Positions 1 through 6,318 of a stretch of DNA of 9,732 bases are shown here, one piece after another. The stretch lies in NCBI GenBank assembly GCA_016200595.1, contig JACQEL010000317.1:1-9732 (forward strand), given 5' to 3'. The DNA comes from Deltaproteobacteria bacterium. GTDB lineage: Bacteria > Desulfobacterota > Binatia > Bin18. The notes under the pieces are model-generated. The model did not search any database, was not told where the DNA came from, and was given only the letters and a program-made list of their open reading frames with translations. Position numbers and translations under genes: made by a program. How positions within the stretch are numbered: the stretch's first letter is position 1; each line of letters opens with the position of its first letter.

Positions 1-1
1 A

Positions 2-29
2 GTACACAGCGCACGAAATACGTAGCGGG
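2..29 (+). repeat. Left terminal inverted repeat of the IS630-family element
   Basis: It begins GTACACAGCGCACG and pairs with 1227-1254 read on the other strand. Mismatches cluster in two 3-base blocks, leaving GTAC, GCGC, TACG and AGCG in register. Base 1 (A) is taken as part of the TA target duplication. Confidence 0.7.
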
Positions 30-98
30 TTTGCAATGAGAGAAGGCCTGACATACGAGAGTCTTGCTAACTTTTGCCAAAGTAGGAGGACTCTTGAG

Positions 99-1238
99 AT
101 GCCCGGCCCTCGGCCCAAGTATGCGATTACCCTGACGCGGGAGCAAGAGGCGCGGTTGCAGCACCTCAGTACCTGCTACATGGCGCCGTTCGCCACCGTG
201 CAACGGGCCCAGATCGTGCTGCTCGCGCATCGCCATCCGGAGTGGCAGAATGCCCTCATCGCGCAGCAGGTCGGCTGCCATATCAACACGGTCAAGCGGT
301 GGCGGCAACGGGGGCCAAGCACGGACAGCTTGCGTGATGCGCCCCGTGCGGGCACGCGGCATACCTTCACGCCGCTGCAGCGTGCACAGGTGGTTGCGCT
401 GGCGTGCAGTGCGCCCCGGCAGTACGGCAAGCCCTGGCAGCGGTGGTCGGGCGAGAAGCTGGCGCAGGTGGCAGTGGAACAGCACATCGTCGCAACCATC
501 GCGCCGGGCACGATCCGCCGTTGGCTGCGGGCCGACAAGATTAAGCCCTGGCGCTATCATTCGTGGCAGCACTCGACCGATCCGCAGTTTGTCGAGAAAG
601 CCGGGCCGGTGCTCGACCTCTACGCGCAGGCCCCGGCCCGGCAGGCGCACGGGGAACTCACCGTCTGTGCCGACGAAAAAACCTCGATTCAAGCGCGTCA
701 GCGCGTCACCCCCACGAAAGCCGCGGCCCCGGGAGAAGTACTGCAGGTGGCGGAGCGCTATAAACGGATGGGCGCCCTGCAACTCTTCTGTGCGCTGGTC
801 GTGGCCAGCGGGCTGACCTTCGCCCAGACCCGCACGACAAAGAAGTTCGTCGATTTCAAAGCCTTCCTGCAAGCGTTCTTTCAGAGTACGCTCTGTGCTG
901 GGATCAAAGTCCTCCATTTGATTCTCGACAACGGCCCCACCCACGCCCCCAAGCAGCTCGGCGCTTGGCTTGCATCGCTGGAGTTGCCCTTTGAGGTGCG
1001 CCTGTACTGGTTGCCCAAGTACGCTAGTTGGCTCGATCAAGTCGAGATCCTCTTTAGCAAAGTCCAGCGCGACCTGCTCACGCCCAATGATTTTCCGAGC
1101 CTCGTCGCCTTGGAGCGTGACCTGACGGCTTATTTTGCAGAACTCAATACCCATCCTAAACCTATCAAATGGACGTACACTAAAACTAAACTGCTCGCTA
1201 AATTCGAGGAGCCGCCGCCGCTGCAACTCGCTGCGTAA
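99..1238 (+). CDS. IS630-family DDE transposase
   Basis: The gene encodes the enzyme that cuts and joins IS630 element ends at TA dinucleotides. ATG 99 is chosen as the start, giving 379 residues, because AGGAGGA sits at 84-90, eight bases upstream. The frame is open back to an ATG at 36, but that codon lacks a comparable ribosome binding site and lies almost on the inverted repeat. The N-terminal third holds a helix-turn-helix region (roughly residues 35-70, with NALIAQQVGCHINTVKRW) followed by a second DNA-binding segment. The RNase H-like catalytic core follows, with the DDE triad readable as D192 (in CADEKTS), D277 (in LILDNGPTH) and E316 (in ASWLDQVE). The final motif takes the place of the common YSPxLNPIE of the family. 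No frameshift or internal stop is seen, so the protein may be active. The stop codon lies inside the right inverted repeat. Confidence 0.93.
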   Translation: MPGPRPKYAITLTREQEARLQHLSTCYMAPFATVQRAQIVLLAHRHPEWQNALIAQQVGCHINTVKRWRQRGPSTDSLRDAPRAGTRHTFTPLQRAQVVALACSAPRQYGKPWQRWSGEKLAQVAVEQHIVATIAPGTIRRWLRADKIKPWRYHSWQHSTDPQFVEKAGPVLDLYAQAPARQAHGELTVCADEKTSIQARQRVTPTKAAAPGEVLQVAERYKRMGALQLFCALVVASGLTFAQTRTTKKFVDFKAFLQAFFQSTLCAGIKVLHLILDNGPTHAPKQLGAWLASLELPFEVRLYWLPKYASWLDQVEILFSKVQRDLLTPNDFPSLVALERDLTAYFAELNTHPKPIKWTYTKTKLLAKFEEPPPLQLAA

Positions 1239-1254
1239 TTACGGCGCACGGTAC
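1227..1254 (-). repeat. Right terminal inverted repeat of the IS630-family element
   Basis: Read on the minus strand it begins GTACCGTGCGCCG and matches the left end at about 19 of 28 positions. It overlaps the last codons of the transposase gene. The TA at 1255-1256 directly outside is the expected target duplication. Confidence 0.72.
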
Positions 1255-1593
1255 TAAGCCCCACGCGCGCATCGCCTTAGGCGAGAACGCTTCGGTCACG
1301 ACATCCGCCCAGCGCACCAGATCAAGAATGACGGCGCGTCCCTCTTCTTTGGCGAGGTCAAGAGTGATCATGTGCTTCCCGGTGTTCATATTAAAGAATA
1401 GCCCGGAACTCTCTGGCCCAGGTTGGCCACTTTGGAACGGTCCAACCGTACGGGTGGCATCAAAGCGACGCGTGGACTCCACCCGCACAACCGTGGCGCC
1501 ATAATCAGCGAGCATGCGCGTAGCCGCCGGTCCGGCCATTGCCCACATGAAATCGAGGATTTTTACATCGGCAAGAGGCAGATGGTTGGCCAT
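1255..1593 (-). pseudogene. Family III (CaiB/BaiF) CoA-transferase, N-terminal fragment cut by the IS
   Basis: Only the first 113 codons remain. Typical family III N-terminal features are visible: VKILDFMWAMAGPAATRMLADYG (first 20 residues or so after the start), the VVRVES strand, the LFFNMNTGKHMITLDL nucleotide-binding stretch and the ADVVTEAFSPKAM segment. At the Leu codon of RAWGL the sequence changes to IS DNA at the TA target. The frame then runs 18 codons into the IS before a stop at 1198-1200, so any product would be a 131-residue chimera. The start is ATG 1593, preceded by AAGGAG seven bases away; a longer frame from 1665 has no such support. The catalytic Asp of the family would fall near residue 165-170, in the lost part. 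The rest of the gene presumably lies left of the window. It sits 72 bp downstream of a second CoA-transferase gene on the same strand. Confidence 0.88.
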
Positions 1594-1649
1594 GAGGTCA
1601 CTCCTTGTCATTGTTTCTTCGGGTACAGGTCCCCTCTCCCTTACACAAC

Positions 1650-1667
1650 AATCCGCAATCCGCAATC
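1650..1667. repeat. Short heptamer repeat between the two CoA-transferase genes
   Basis: AATCCGC occurs twice in a row, followed by AATC. It overlaps the stop codon of the upstream CoA-transferase gene. It is small, but its 7-base period matches the larger repeats at 6319-6461 and 8915-9032. Confidence 0.55.
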
Positions 1668-2907
1668 AAACCACGCCTTTACTCTGCAGTTCACTGAACT
1701 GCTGCTCGCTGAACCCCAGTTCTCCGAGGTAAACCTCGCGGTTATGTTCGCCCACAGTCGGCGGAGGGTGACGATAGGTGATCGGGGCAGCGCTGAACTT
1801 GGCGAACGGGCCAGGATAACGAAACGAGCGGCCCAGCTCAGGGTGCGCGACAGTGGTCCAATATCCGCGGGCCGCGAGTTGCTCGCTGTGGGCAACTTCC
1901 TCAATCGTCGTAATCGGCGCGATGAGCAAGACGCGCTCAAGCGCCCCCTGGAGCAACTCTGCCTTAGTTTTACTCAGGGTAAAATTTTCCACGACTTGTT
2001 TGAGCCGCTCATACTCGGCGATCGCCTGCGGATCGCCAAAGAACAAGCTGCCGAACGCGATCCAGTCCTTATCACGGGTGGCCTCGTCACAGAAGCCTTC
2101 TTCGTAGACCCACTGCATCAGTCTGCGCGTGAACGGCCCCATGGCTGAACCAAAAAGATACGTAATCGACACATAGCCGTCTGTGGTCGGCCAGATCAAG
2201 CGTATGTTGAGAGGACCGATCTTCACGCCACCCGCCATCCGCTGCATCTCGACCTCACCTAGTGGCGCCGCCAAAATGTTCGATTGGGTCGCTTGCGCCG
2301 CCGCTTGTCGCGCCGACACATCAACGTGCTGCCCCTGACCAGAGCGCTGCCGCTCATGGTGAGCAATGAGCGCGGCCGCAGCCGCTTGAGCGCTCTCATG
2401 GAGATAGCCTTGCGGGACAATCACGCGCACGGGTGGGCGGTCATCATCGCCGCTGACCACCAGCGGACCGCTGGCGGCCAAGATGATCAAGTCACTGTCT
2501 GTATAGCTAGCCTTCGGACCATCCTGCCCAAACGGGGAAATCGAGACATAGACGAGGGCTGGGTTGATTGGCGCGAGATCGGCATAACCCAGCCCCTGTT
2601 TTGCCAGAGCACCAGGAGTGTCCGATTCGATGAAAAAGTGCGCCTTGCTCACTAGACGGCGGAGGATCGCTTGCCCTTCACTGGTGTCAATATCAAGCGT
2701 GATGCTGCGCTTGTTACGGTTGTAGGCCCACCAATACAGCGAACGATCCGGGTGCGGTTGATCCTGATAGAATGGTCCAAGTCGGCGAGCTGGCGAACCA
2801 CCAGGCGGTTCGACCTTGAGTACGTCAGCGCCGAGGTCGCCCAGGATCTGGCCGCAGAGCAAACCCCGCTCGGTAGAAAGGTCGAGAACACGGTAAGGAG
2901 TCAGCAC
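1666..2907 (-). CDS. Family III (CaiB/BaiF) CoA-transferase, intact
   Basis: Members of this family move a CoA group between carboxylic acids in the cytoplasm. The 413-residue length is normal for the family. Motifs include YRVLDLSTERGLLCGQILGD near the N-terminus, the VLKVEPPGG strand (about 29-37), WWAYNRNKRSITLDI (about 59-73), VYVSISPFGQDGP (about 119-131), and GQGQHVDVSARQA (about 190-202). The start is GTG 2907, with a near-perfect Shine-Dalgarno (AGGAGGTGAT, 2919-2910). At the usual active-site Asp (PxGD in formyl-CoA transferase-like members) this protein reads PQGYLHES (165-172), so Tyr168 seems to replace Asp, with Glu171 nearby. That suggests a divergent mechanism or the non-catalytic half of a heteromer with the neighbouring, IS-cut CoA-transferase. 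The substrate cannot be told from sequence. The two genes are 72 bp apart and read as one operon. Confidence 0.93.
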   Translation of the reverse strand: MLTPYRVLDLSTERGLLCGQILGDLGADVLKVEPPGGSPARRLGPFYQDQPHPDRSLYWWAYNRNKRSITLDIDTSEGQAILRRLVSKAHFFIESDTPGALAKQGLGYADLAPINPALVYVSISPFGQDGPKASYTDSDLIILAASGPLVVSGDDDRPPVRVIVPQGYLHESAQAAAAALIAHHERQRSGQGQHVDVSARQAAAQATQSNILAAPLGEVEMQRMAGGVKIGPLNIRLIWPTTDGYVSITYLFGSAMGPFTRRLMQWVYEEGFCDEATRDKDWIAFGSLFFGDPQAIAEYERLKQVVENFTLSKTKAELLQGALERVLLIAPITTIEEVAHSEQLAARGYWTTVAHPELGRSFRYPGPFAKFSAAPITYRHPPPTVGEHNREVYLGELGFSEQQFSELQSKGVV

Positions 2908-2909
2908 GC

Positions 2910-2919
2910 ATCACCTCCT
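2910..2919 (-). promoter_or_regulatory. Shine-Dalgarno site that fixes the GTG start of the CoA-transferase
   Basis: On the minus strand this reads AGGAGGTGAT, the full complement of the 16S rRNA 3' end. It places AGGAGG six bases before GTG 2907. An ATG at 2911-2909 overlaps the site and is in a different frame, so GTG is the start. Confidence 0.8.
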
Positions 2920-2921
2920 CA

Positions 2922-2978
2922 CAAGCAAAGGAAAAAGGCGAAACGGGAGAGAAAAGCATGACCTTGCCCCTTTGCTTG
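2922..2978. repeat. Perfect 10-bp inverted repeat in the CoA-transferase leader
   Basis: CAAGCAAAGG at 2922-2931 is the exact reverse complement of CCTTTGCTTG at 2969-2978, with a 37-base spacer. It lies just upstream of the CoA-transferase start codon, so it could be an operator or an mRNA leader stem. It could also be a chance pairing; no regulator can be assigned. Confidence 0.5.
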
Positions 2979-3057
2979 AGTTTGCTTCTCTACCACAAAA
3001 CTTCTAGTTTTACAGGAGGTATCTCTTCTAGCAGCCTTCAGTTGCCTGCATCTCCTC

Positions 3058-3188
3058 GTACCCGGGCTCTGCCCGGGTACGCCCTGAATGGCAGGCTCTG
3101 CCTGCTTGCGGCCGCCCGTGCAGCGGCAGAGCCGCCCGCTCCTTGCGGTCCCAGGCAGAGCCTGGGACCAAGATGGCCACGAGGTGGC
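3058..3188. repeat. Array of five short palindromes with 3-base centres
   Basis: Five perfect hairpin-forming palindromes lie within 131 bp: 3058-3080 (10-bp arms, centre TCT), 3091-3105 (6-bp arms, TCT), 3123-3135 (5-bp arms, AGA), 3147-3169 (10-bp arms, AGA) and 3176-3188 (5-bp arms, GAG). In the first four the bases flanking the centre are GGC and GCC, giving the core GGCTCTGCC or its complement GGCAGAGCC. The outer arms differ in sequence and length but stay self-complementary, so pairing rather than sequence appears conserved. A GCGGCCGC palindrome at 3108-3115 lies between the second and third. They resemble dispersed palindromic elements with a GGCTCTGCC core that I recall from other bacterial genomes. 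Function is unknown. Confidence 0.85.
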
Positions 3189-3237
3189 AATAAGGTGAAC
3201 AACGACAGGCGCGGGAAATAGGATGCAAAAAATTTAC

Positions 3238-3266
3238 TTGACTTCCATTCAAGCTTGTCTTATATA
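3238..3266 (+). promoter_or_regulatory. Sigma70-type promoter of padR, with a possible operator
   Basis: TTGACT (3238-3243) and TATATA (3261-3266) are separated by exactly 17 bases, close to consensus. Transcription should begin near 3273, leaving a leader of about 27 bases before GTG 3300. The inverted repeat CTTGA-N7-TCAAG (3237-3253) covers the -35 box and spacer and overlaps the palindrome CAAGCTTG (3250-3257). This is a plausible site for a repressor, perhaps PadR itself, although it is not a recognised PadR consensus. Confidence 0.78.
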
Positions 3267-3299
3267 GTCCACCTAAACTACTCTGCAAAGAATAATTCG

Positions 3300-3884
3300 G
3301 TGAGTGTCCAACTCGTCATCCTGGGCCTGCTCTCAGAAAAGCCCCGCCACGGTTACGAGCTGCGCCAGGAAGTCGAGCGCCGCTTGTATGCGACCTACAT
3401 CAATCTCAGCGGCGGTTCTCTCTACTATAATCTCGGGCAACTGGAACGCTCCGGTCACGTCGAGAAAGCCTGGGCCGAACAAAAAGGTCGTTACCCGACC
3501 CGGCAAGTCTACCAGATTACCCCAGCTGGCACGGCATATCTGCAGACTGAGGTGCGTCGCCTGCTGTTTGATACCGAGGCGCGCGAAAAGCTCTTCGACC
3601 CGCTCAACGCGGCCCTGGCTTTTGGGTACGCTATGGACACCGGTGAGCTCCGCGACGCGCTGACGAGCCAATTAAATTGGGCCCGCAAGCGAGCGGAATG
3701 GGTCACAGAGCAAAAGGCCTATTGGCGGACGCAAGAGCGCATTTCTCTGACGCACGCCAAGATCATTGAACATGGCCTCGCTCATCTTCAGGCCGAGATT
3801 AGTTGGCTCGAGCAATTTCTCCAAGACCTGGACGCACAGGACACCTCGCAGTTGAAGCGCGTCTCACGCTCCCACGTCTCTTAG
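3300..3884 (+). CDS. PadR-family transcriptional regulator
   Basis: This is a winged helix-turn-helix DNA-binding protein of the PadR family, which are mostly ligand- or stress-responsive repressors. GTG 3300 gives a 194-residue protein beginning MSVQLVILGLLSEKPRHGYEL, the family's characteristic N-terminus. The frame is open back to a TTG at 3255, but that codon lies inside the promoter spacer and would be untranscribed. The recognition helix region is GSLYYNLGQLERSG (about 39-52), and the wing ends in the VYQITPAGTAYL strand (about 70-81). The C-terminal half (about 95-190) is helical, rich in Arg, Glu and Leu, and fits the Vir-type dimerisation coiled coil. The Shine-Dalgarno is weak. The ExbB gene follows after 67 bp with no convincing promoter, so PadR may control its own transcription and that of the envelope operon; this is inferred from layout. 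Confidence 0.92.
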   Translation: MSVQLVILGLLSEKPRHGYELRQEVERRLYATYINLSGGSLYYNLGQLERSGHVEKAWAEQKGRYPTRQVYQITPAGTAYLQTEVRRLLFDTEAREKLFDPLNAALAFGYAMDTGELRDALTSQLNWARKRAEWVTEQKAYWRTQERISLTHAKIIEHGLAHLQAEISWLEQFLQDLDAQDTSQLKRVSRSHVS

Positions 3885-3951
3885 CCTAGAGGCATTGCGC
3901 GACTGATTTCAGGCAAAATGGGCATCTTATTCTCTCATCACAGGAGGGCAC

Positions 3952-4599
3952 ATGGTAGAAGGTTTAAGTGTACTTGACATGATTCGCCAGGGGGCGCTGG
4001 TGACGTACCCCCTGATTGCCATGTCAATAGTCGTTCTCACCATCATCGGCGAGCGTCTCTGGGCGCTGCGCGGTTTGGTTTCGAGTCCTTTACGGGTCGC
4101 TGGTGCTGTGGTCGGATCGTTACAAAAGGGCGACTTCAGAGCGGCGTTGGCTGCCGCGCGGCAGAACGAAAAGACACCAGCCGGACGGATATTCCGGGAT
4201 GTCATCTCCCAACAAGACGGGGAGTCACTCGACTATCTGGCCAAGGTCGTCGAGGATCGGCGCTTCGAAGAAATCGAGGCCCTCAAAGGCGGCATTTGGG
4301 TCCTCGGCACTGTCGGGGTCAGCGCGCCATTCATCGGTCTGCTCGGCACCGTCATTGGGATTATTAAGTCTTTCCATAATATGTCAGTCCAAGGCAGCGG
4401 TGGCTTCGCGGTGGTCGCCGGGGGTATCTCTGAAGCCTTAATCGCCACTGCGCTCGGTCTGGCTGTAGCGATCATTGCGGTCATTTTCTACAACTACTTC
4501 CACACCAAGCTTGAACGCATCGAAGCAGTGATGACTATCGGCTCCGACCGCGTGCTCGAAGCGCTTCGTCTGGGGAGAAAAACTCATGGGAATGGCTAG
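3952..4599 (+). CDS. exbB: ExbB/TolQ/MotA-family proton channel protein
   Basis: ExbB/TolQ proteins form the pentameric inner-membrane channel that, with ExbD/TolR, turns proton flow into mechanical work on a periplasmic partner. The 215-residue protein has three predicted membrane helices (about 16-36, 114-138 and 158-182) with a cytoplasmic domain between the first two. The second helix carries APFIGLLGTVIGI and the third GGISEALIATALGLAVAI, both close to the family signatures. T133, E161 and T166 have the same spacing as E. coli ExbB T148, E176 and T181, the polar pore residues, so the channel should be functional. The start is ATG 3952 with AGGAGGG at 3942-3948. Its end overlaps the ExbD gene by 14 bases, which implies translational coupling. 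ExbB and TolQ cannot be separated by sequence here; the partner gene downstream is neither standard TonB nor TolA. Confidence 0.93.
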   Translation: MVEGLSVLDMIRQGALVTYPLIAMSIVVLTIIGERLWALRGLVSSPLRVAGAVVGSLQKGDFRAALAAARQNEKTPAGRIFRDVISQQDGESLDYLAKVVEDRRFEEIEALKGGIWVLGTVGVSAPFIGLLGTVIGIIKSFHNMSVQGSGGFAVVAGGISEALIATALGLAVAIIAVIFYNYFHTKLERIEAVMTIGSDRVLEALRLGRKTHGNG

Positions 4600-5002
4600 T
4601 CCACGCAATAAAAAAGGCAGCGGCTCTGCCATCATGGCAGAGATCAACATTACCCCCCTGACCGACATCTTCCTGGTGTTGTTGATCATCTTCATGGTCA
4701 CCAGCGTGGCGATGGTGCAATCCGGCGCGAATATCAACTTGCCGCAAGTAGAGCAAACGCAATCTGAGCCGCGGCAAATCGTCATCACCGTCACTCCGCA
4801 AAAAGAAATCTTTGTCAATAATAATCCCACAACCCTGGCGACCCTCGAAATGGCGCTGCGGCCCTTGGTGGAAGCCCAGAAAGACATTCCGGTGATCTTG
4901 GAAGGGGATAAGGACGTTATCTTAGGTGAAGCGGTGAAGATTCTCGCGATCGCCCAGCGCGCTGGCGCCACGCAGATTGCGATTGCCGCGCAACCGAGCT
5001 AA
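4586..5002 (+). CDS. exbD: ExbD/TolR-family stator protein
   Basis: ExbD/TolR dimers sit inside the ExbB/TolQ pentamer and carry the proton-accepting Asp. The 138-residue protein has a short basic cytoplasmic tail, one membrane helix (about 25-45) with PLTDIFLVLLIIFMV, and a periplasmic domain of about 90 residues. D27 matches the essential Asp of the family (ExbD D25, TolR D23). The periplasmic part shows the usual order: an INLPQ strand after the helix, IVITVTPQKEIFVNN, an alpha helix, then IPVILEGDKDV and a C-terminal QIAIAAQ strand. ATG 4586 is taken as the start, overlapping the ExbB gene, with a GGGGAG site upstream; ATG 4592 in the same frame is an alternative. The next gene begins 35 bp later. 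The length is normal and nothing looks damaged. Confidence 0.93.
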   Translation: MGMASPRNKKGSGSAIMAEINITPLTDIFLVLLIIFMVTSVAMVQSGANINLPQVEQTQSEPRQIVITVTPQKEIFVNNNPTTLATLEMALRPLVEAQKDIPVILEGDKDVILGEAVKILAIAQRAGATQIAIAAQPS

Positions 5003-5037
5003 AGGAGCCGCCGGTTTTAGAGAAAACGAGTACTGCT

Positions 5038-6303
5038 ATGGCTTCTGCTAAGGACAACACGAAGACTCCGGCTCCGCTTTCGGTTGAAGCCGAGCTCCAA
5101 GAAGATCTCTGGCTGTATGGCGGGCGTGGTTGGAGCAAGAACGCGCGTTGGTTTGCTCTCTCGATGGTCGCTCACGTGCTCCTGCTCGGGCTGTTGGCGA
5201 CGCTGACGCTCACTATTGCCCAGAAGCGGCAAGAGCTGGTGAAGGTTCAGACCTTGCCCCTCTCTGCGGAAGAGCTGCGGAAAGCACAGGCCGAGGAGGA
5301 GAAACCACCGGACGACTGGGAAGGGGAACCCTCGCTGAAAGACTTGCCCGGGCTGCTGTCGATGGAGCAACTTGCTCCCAAGCAGGCCAAGACTCCGTCT
5401 GGTCCCCCACCGCCAACTGGTGGCCCAGTAGCGATCCAGCGGGCCGCGTTGCCCAGCCCTCCGCCAGTCATGAGTGGCCTTGGTGACATGAAGATCGGGG
5501 TAAATCCCACCAACGATGGCCAGTTCAATAACCCCTTTAATGCCATTGGCGGCATTAGTGGCGCGATCGGTGGAATCGGTGGCGGATTTGGTGACTATGT
5601 CGGCGGCTTGCGCAAAGTCGGGCTTGACGTCGTACTGGTGATTGATGCGACTGACAGCATGCAGTTCGTGATTGACACAGTGAAGGCTCGCTTAATCAAG
5701 CTCATCGCCTCGTTGCACGCCATGGTCCCGACCTCGCGTATCGGCATCGTCGCCTATCGGGACAAGGGTGACGAGTTCGTCACAAAATGGGTGGACCTGA
5801 GTTTTTCTACTGCCAAGTTGCAAGACTTTCTGGTGAACTTACGCGCTGGTGGTGGGGGCGACTGGCCTGAATCCGTGTACGAGGGACTCGAGGTCGCAGT
5901 AAACGATCTGAACTGGCGTAAGAAATCCAAGCGCATCATTATCCTGGTGCCAGGCTCGTCCCCACATCCAGAGACAGTCAGCAACGTGTTGCACTTGGCG
6001 CAGAACTTTCAGGCCCAGGGGGGAGCGTTGAGCGTGGTAGATTTAGCCGAAAAGATGCACGAGGACTTTGAACGGGCGCTCTGGCGTAACAGCGCGGCCG
6101 TGATGAACGTCGAGTTCAAGCCGACGCCGTTGCCGGCTTTCTATCAAGAATTCCGTAATACCATGGCCTCGATCGCTCAAGCCGGCGGCGGGGATTTCAT
6201 TCCTCTCGCGGAAGATAAAGCACTGACCAGGGAAATCATCGTCATGACCTTTGGCTCGCGCTGGCAGACCGAAATGGCGAAATATCTGCGCGATCTCGAG
6301 TAG
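5038..6303 (+). CDS. TonB-like membrane-anchored protein with a periplasmic von Willebrand A domain
   Basis: The 421-residue protein is built like TonB or TolA at its N-terminus but ends in a VWA domain. It has a cytoplasmic tail (1-37), one membrane helix (about 38-60), a charged and Pro-rich periplasmic stretch (about 80-145, with EEEKPPDDWEGEP and SGPPPPTGGP), a Gly-rich linker (169-190) and a VWA domain (about 194-405). In the helix, S42, H46, L53 and T57 reproduce the spacing of the TonB/TolA S16-H20-L27-S31 set, the face that contacts ExbB/TolQ. The VWA metal site reads DATDS (D203, T205, S207), and D275 lies in GGGGDWPE, as in the DxTxSM subgroup with RIGIVAYRD. The usual TDA.PH strand is instead ILVPGSSPH, so the last acidic residue is missing. 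It is probably energised by the ExbB/ExbD pair encoded just upstream and acts on a periplasmic or outer-membrane ligand. The ribosome binding site is weak. Confidence 0.88.
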   Translation: MASAKDNTKTPAPLSVEAELQEDLWLYGGRGWSKNARWFALSMVAHVLLLGLLATLTLTIAQKRQELVKVQTLPLSAEELRKAQAEEEKPPDDWEGEPSLKDLPGLLSMEQLAPKQAKTPSGPPPPTGGPVAIQRAALPSPPPVMSGLGDMKIGVNPTNDGQFNNPFNAIGGISGAIGGIGGGFGDYVGGLRKVGLDVVLVIDATDSMQFVIDTVKARLIKLIASLHAMVPTSRIGIVAYRDKGDEFVTKWVDLSFSTAKLQDFLVNLRAGGGGDWPESVYEGLEVAVNDLNWRKKSKRIIILVPGSSPHPETVSNVLHLAQNFQAQGGALSVVDLAEKMHEDFERALWRNSAAVMNVEFKPTPLPAFYQEFRNTMASIAQAGGGDFIPLAEDKALTREIIVMTFGSRWQTEMAKYLRDLE

Positions 6304-6318
6304 CAGGAGAGCAGTAGT

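Larger units (their letters stand above)
2..1254 (+). mobile_element. IS630-family insertion sequence, complete or nearly so
   Basis: This is a 1253-bp element carrying one transposase gene. The left end (from base 2) and the reverse complement of the right end (from base 1254) both begin GTAC, and they match at about 19 of 28 positions, including shared GCGC, TACG and AGCG blocks. IS630 elements insert at TA and duplicate it. Bases 1255-1256 are TA, and base 1 is an A that would be the second base of the left TA copy, whose T lies just outside the window. Beyond 1256 a minus-strand CoA-transferase reading frame begins abruptly, which confirms the right boundary independently. The element points opposite to the gene it interrupts. 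The left boundary is less certain because no sequence before base 1 is visible. Confidence 0.82.
2908..3299. other. Divergent intergenic region between the CoA-transferase operon and the padR gene
   Basis: This 392-bp gene-free stretch separates the leftward CoA-transferase operon from the rightward padR cluster. From left to right it holds the Shine-Dalgarno of the CoA-transferase gene, a 10-bp inverted repeat, a small A/T palindrome at 2997-3011 (AAAACT-TCT-AGTTTT), an array of five palindromes and the padR promoter. A plus-strand frame at 2958-3221 crosses the palindromes, but its composition follows the repeats, so it is not called as a gene. No clear minus-strand promoter for the CoA-transferase operon could be recognised. 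Confidence 0.75.

Noticed and set aside
250..816. Plus-strand frame of 188 codons inside the transposase gene
   Set aside because: It is very rich in Arg, Ser and Pro, typical of an off-frame read of GC-rich DNA, and lies wholly inside the transposase, whose motifs are clear.
1423..2148. Plus-strand frame of 241 codons across the CoA-transferase genes
   Set aside because: It lies opposite two recognisable CoA-transferase frames and crosses their boundary. It has no ribosome binding site and no recognisable motif.
3058..3188. CRISPR array
   Set aside because: The palindromes differ from each other in arm sequence and length, there are no uniform spacers, and no cas genes are present.
2958..3221. 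Plus-strand frame of 87 codons through the palindrome array
   Set aside because: Its sequence is set by the palindromes (for example PRQSLGPRW), and there is no protein family match that I recognise.
4438..4971. Minus-strand frame of 177 codons opposite exbB/exbD
   Set aside because: It overlaps two well supported membrane-protein genes and shows no domain or start signal of its own.
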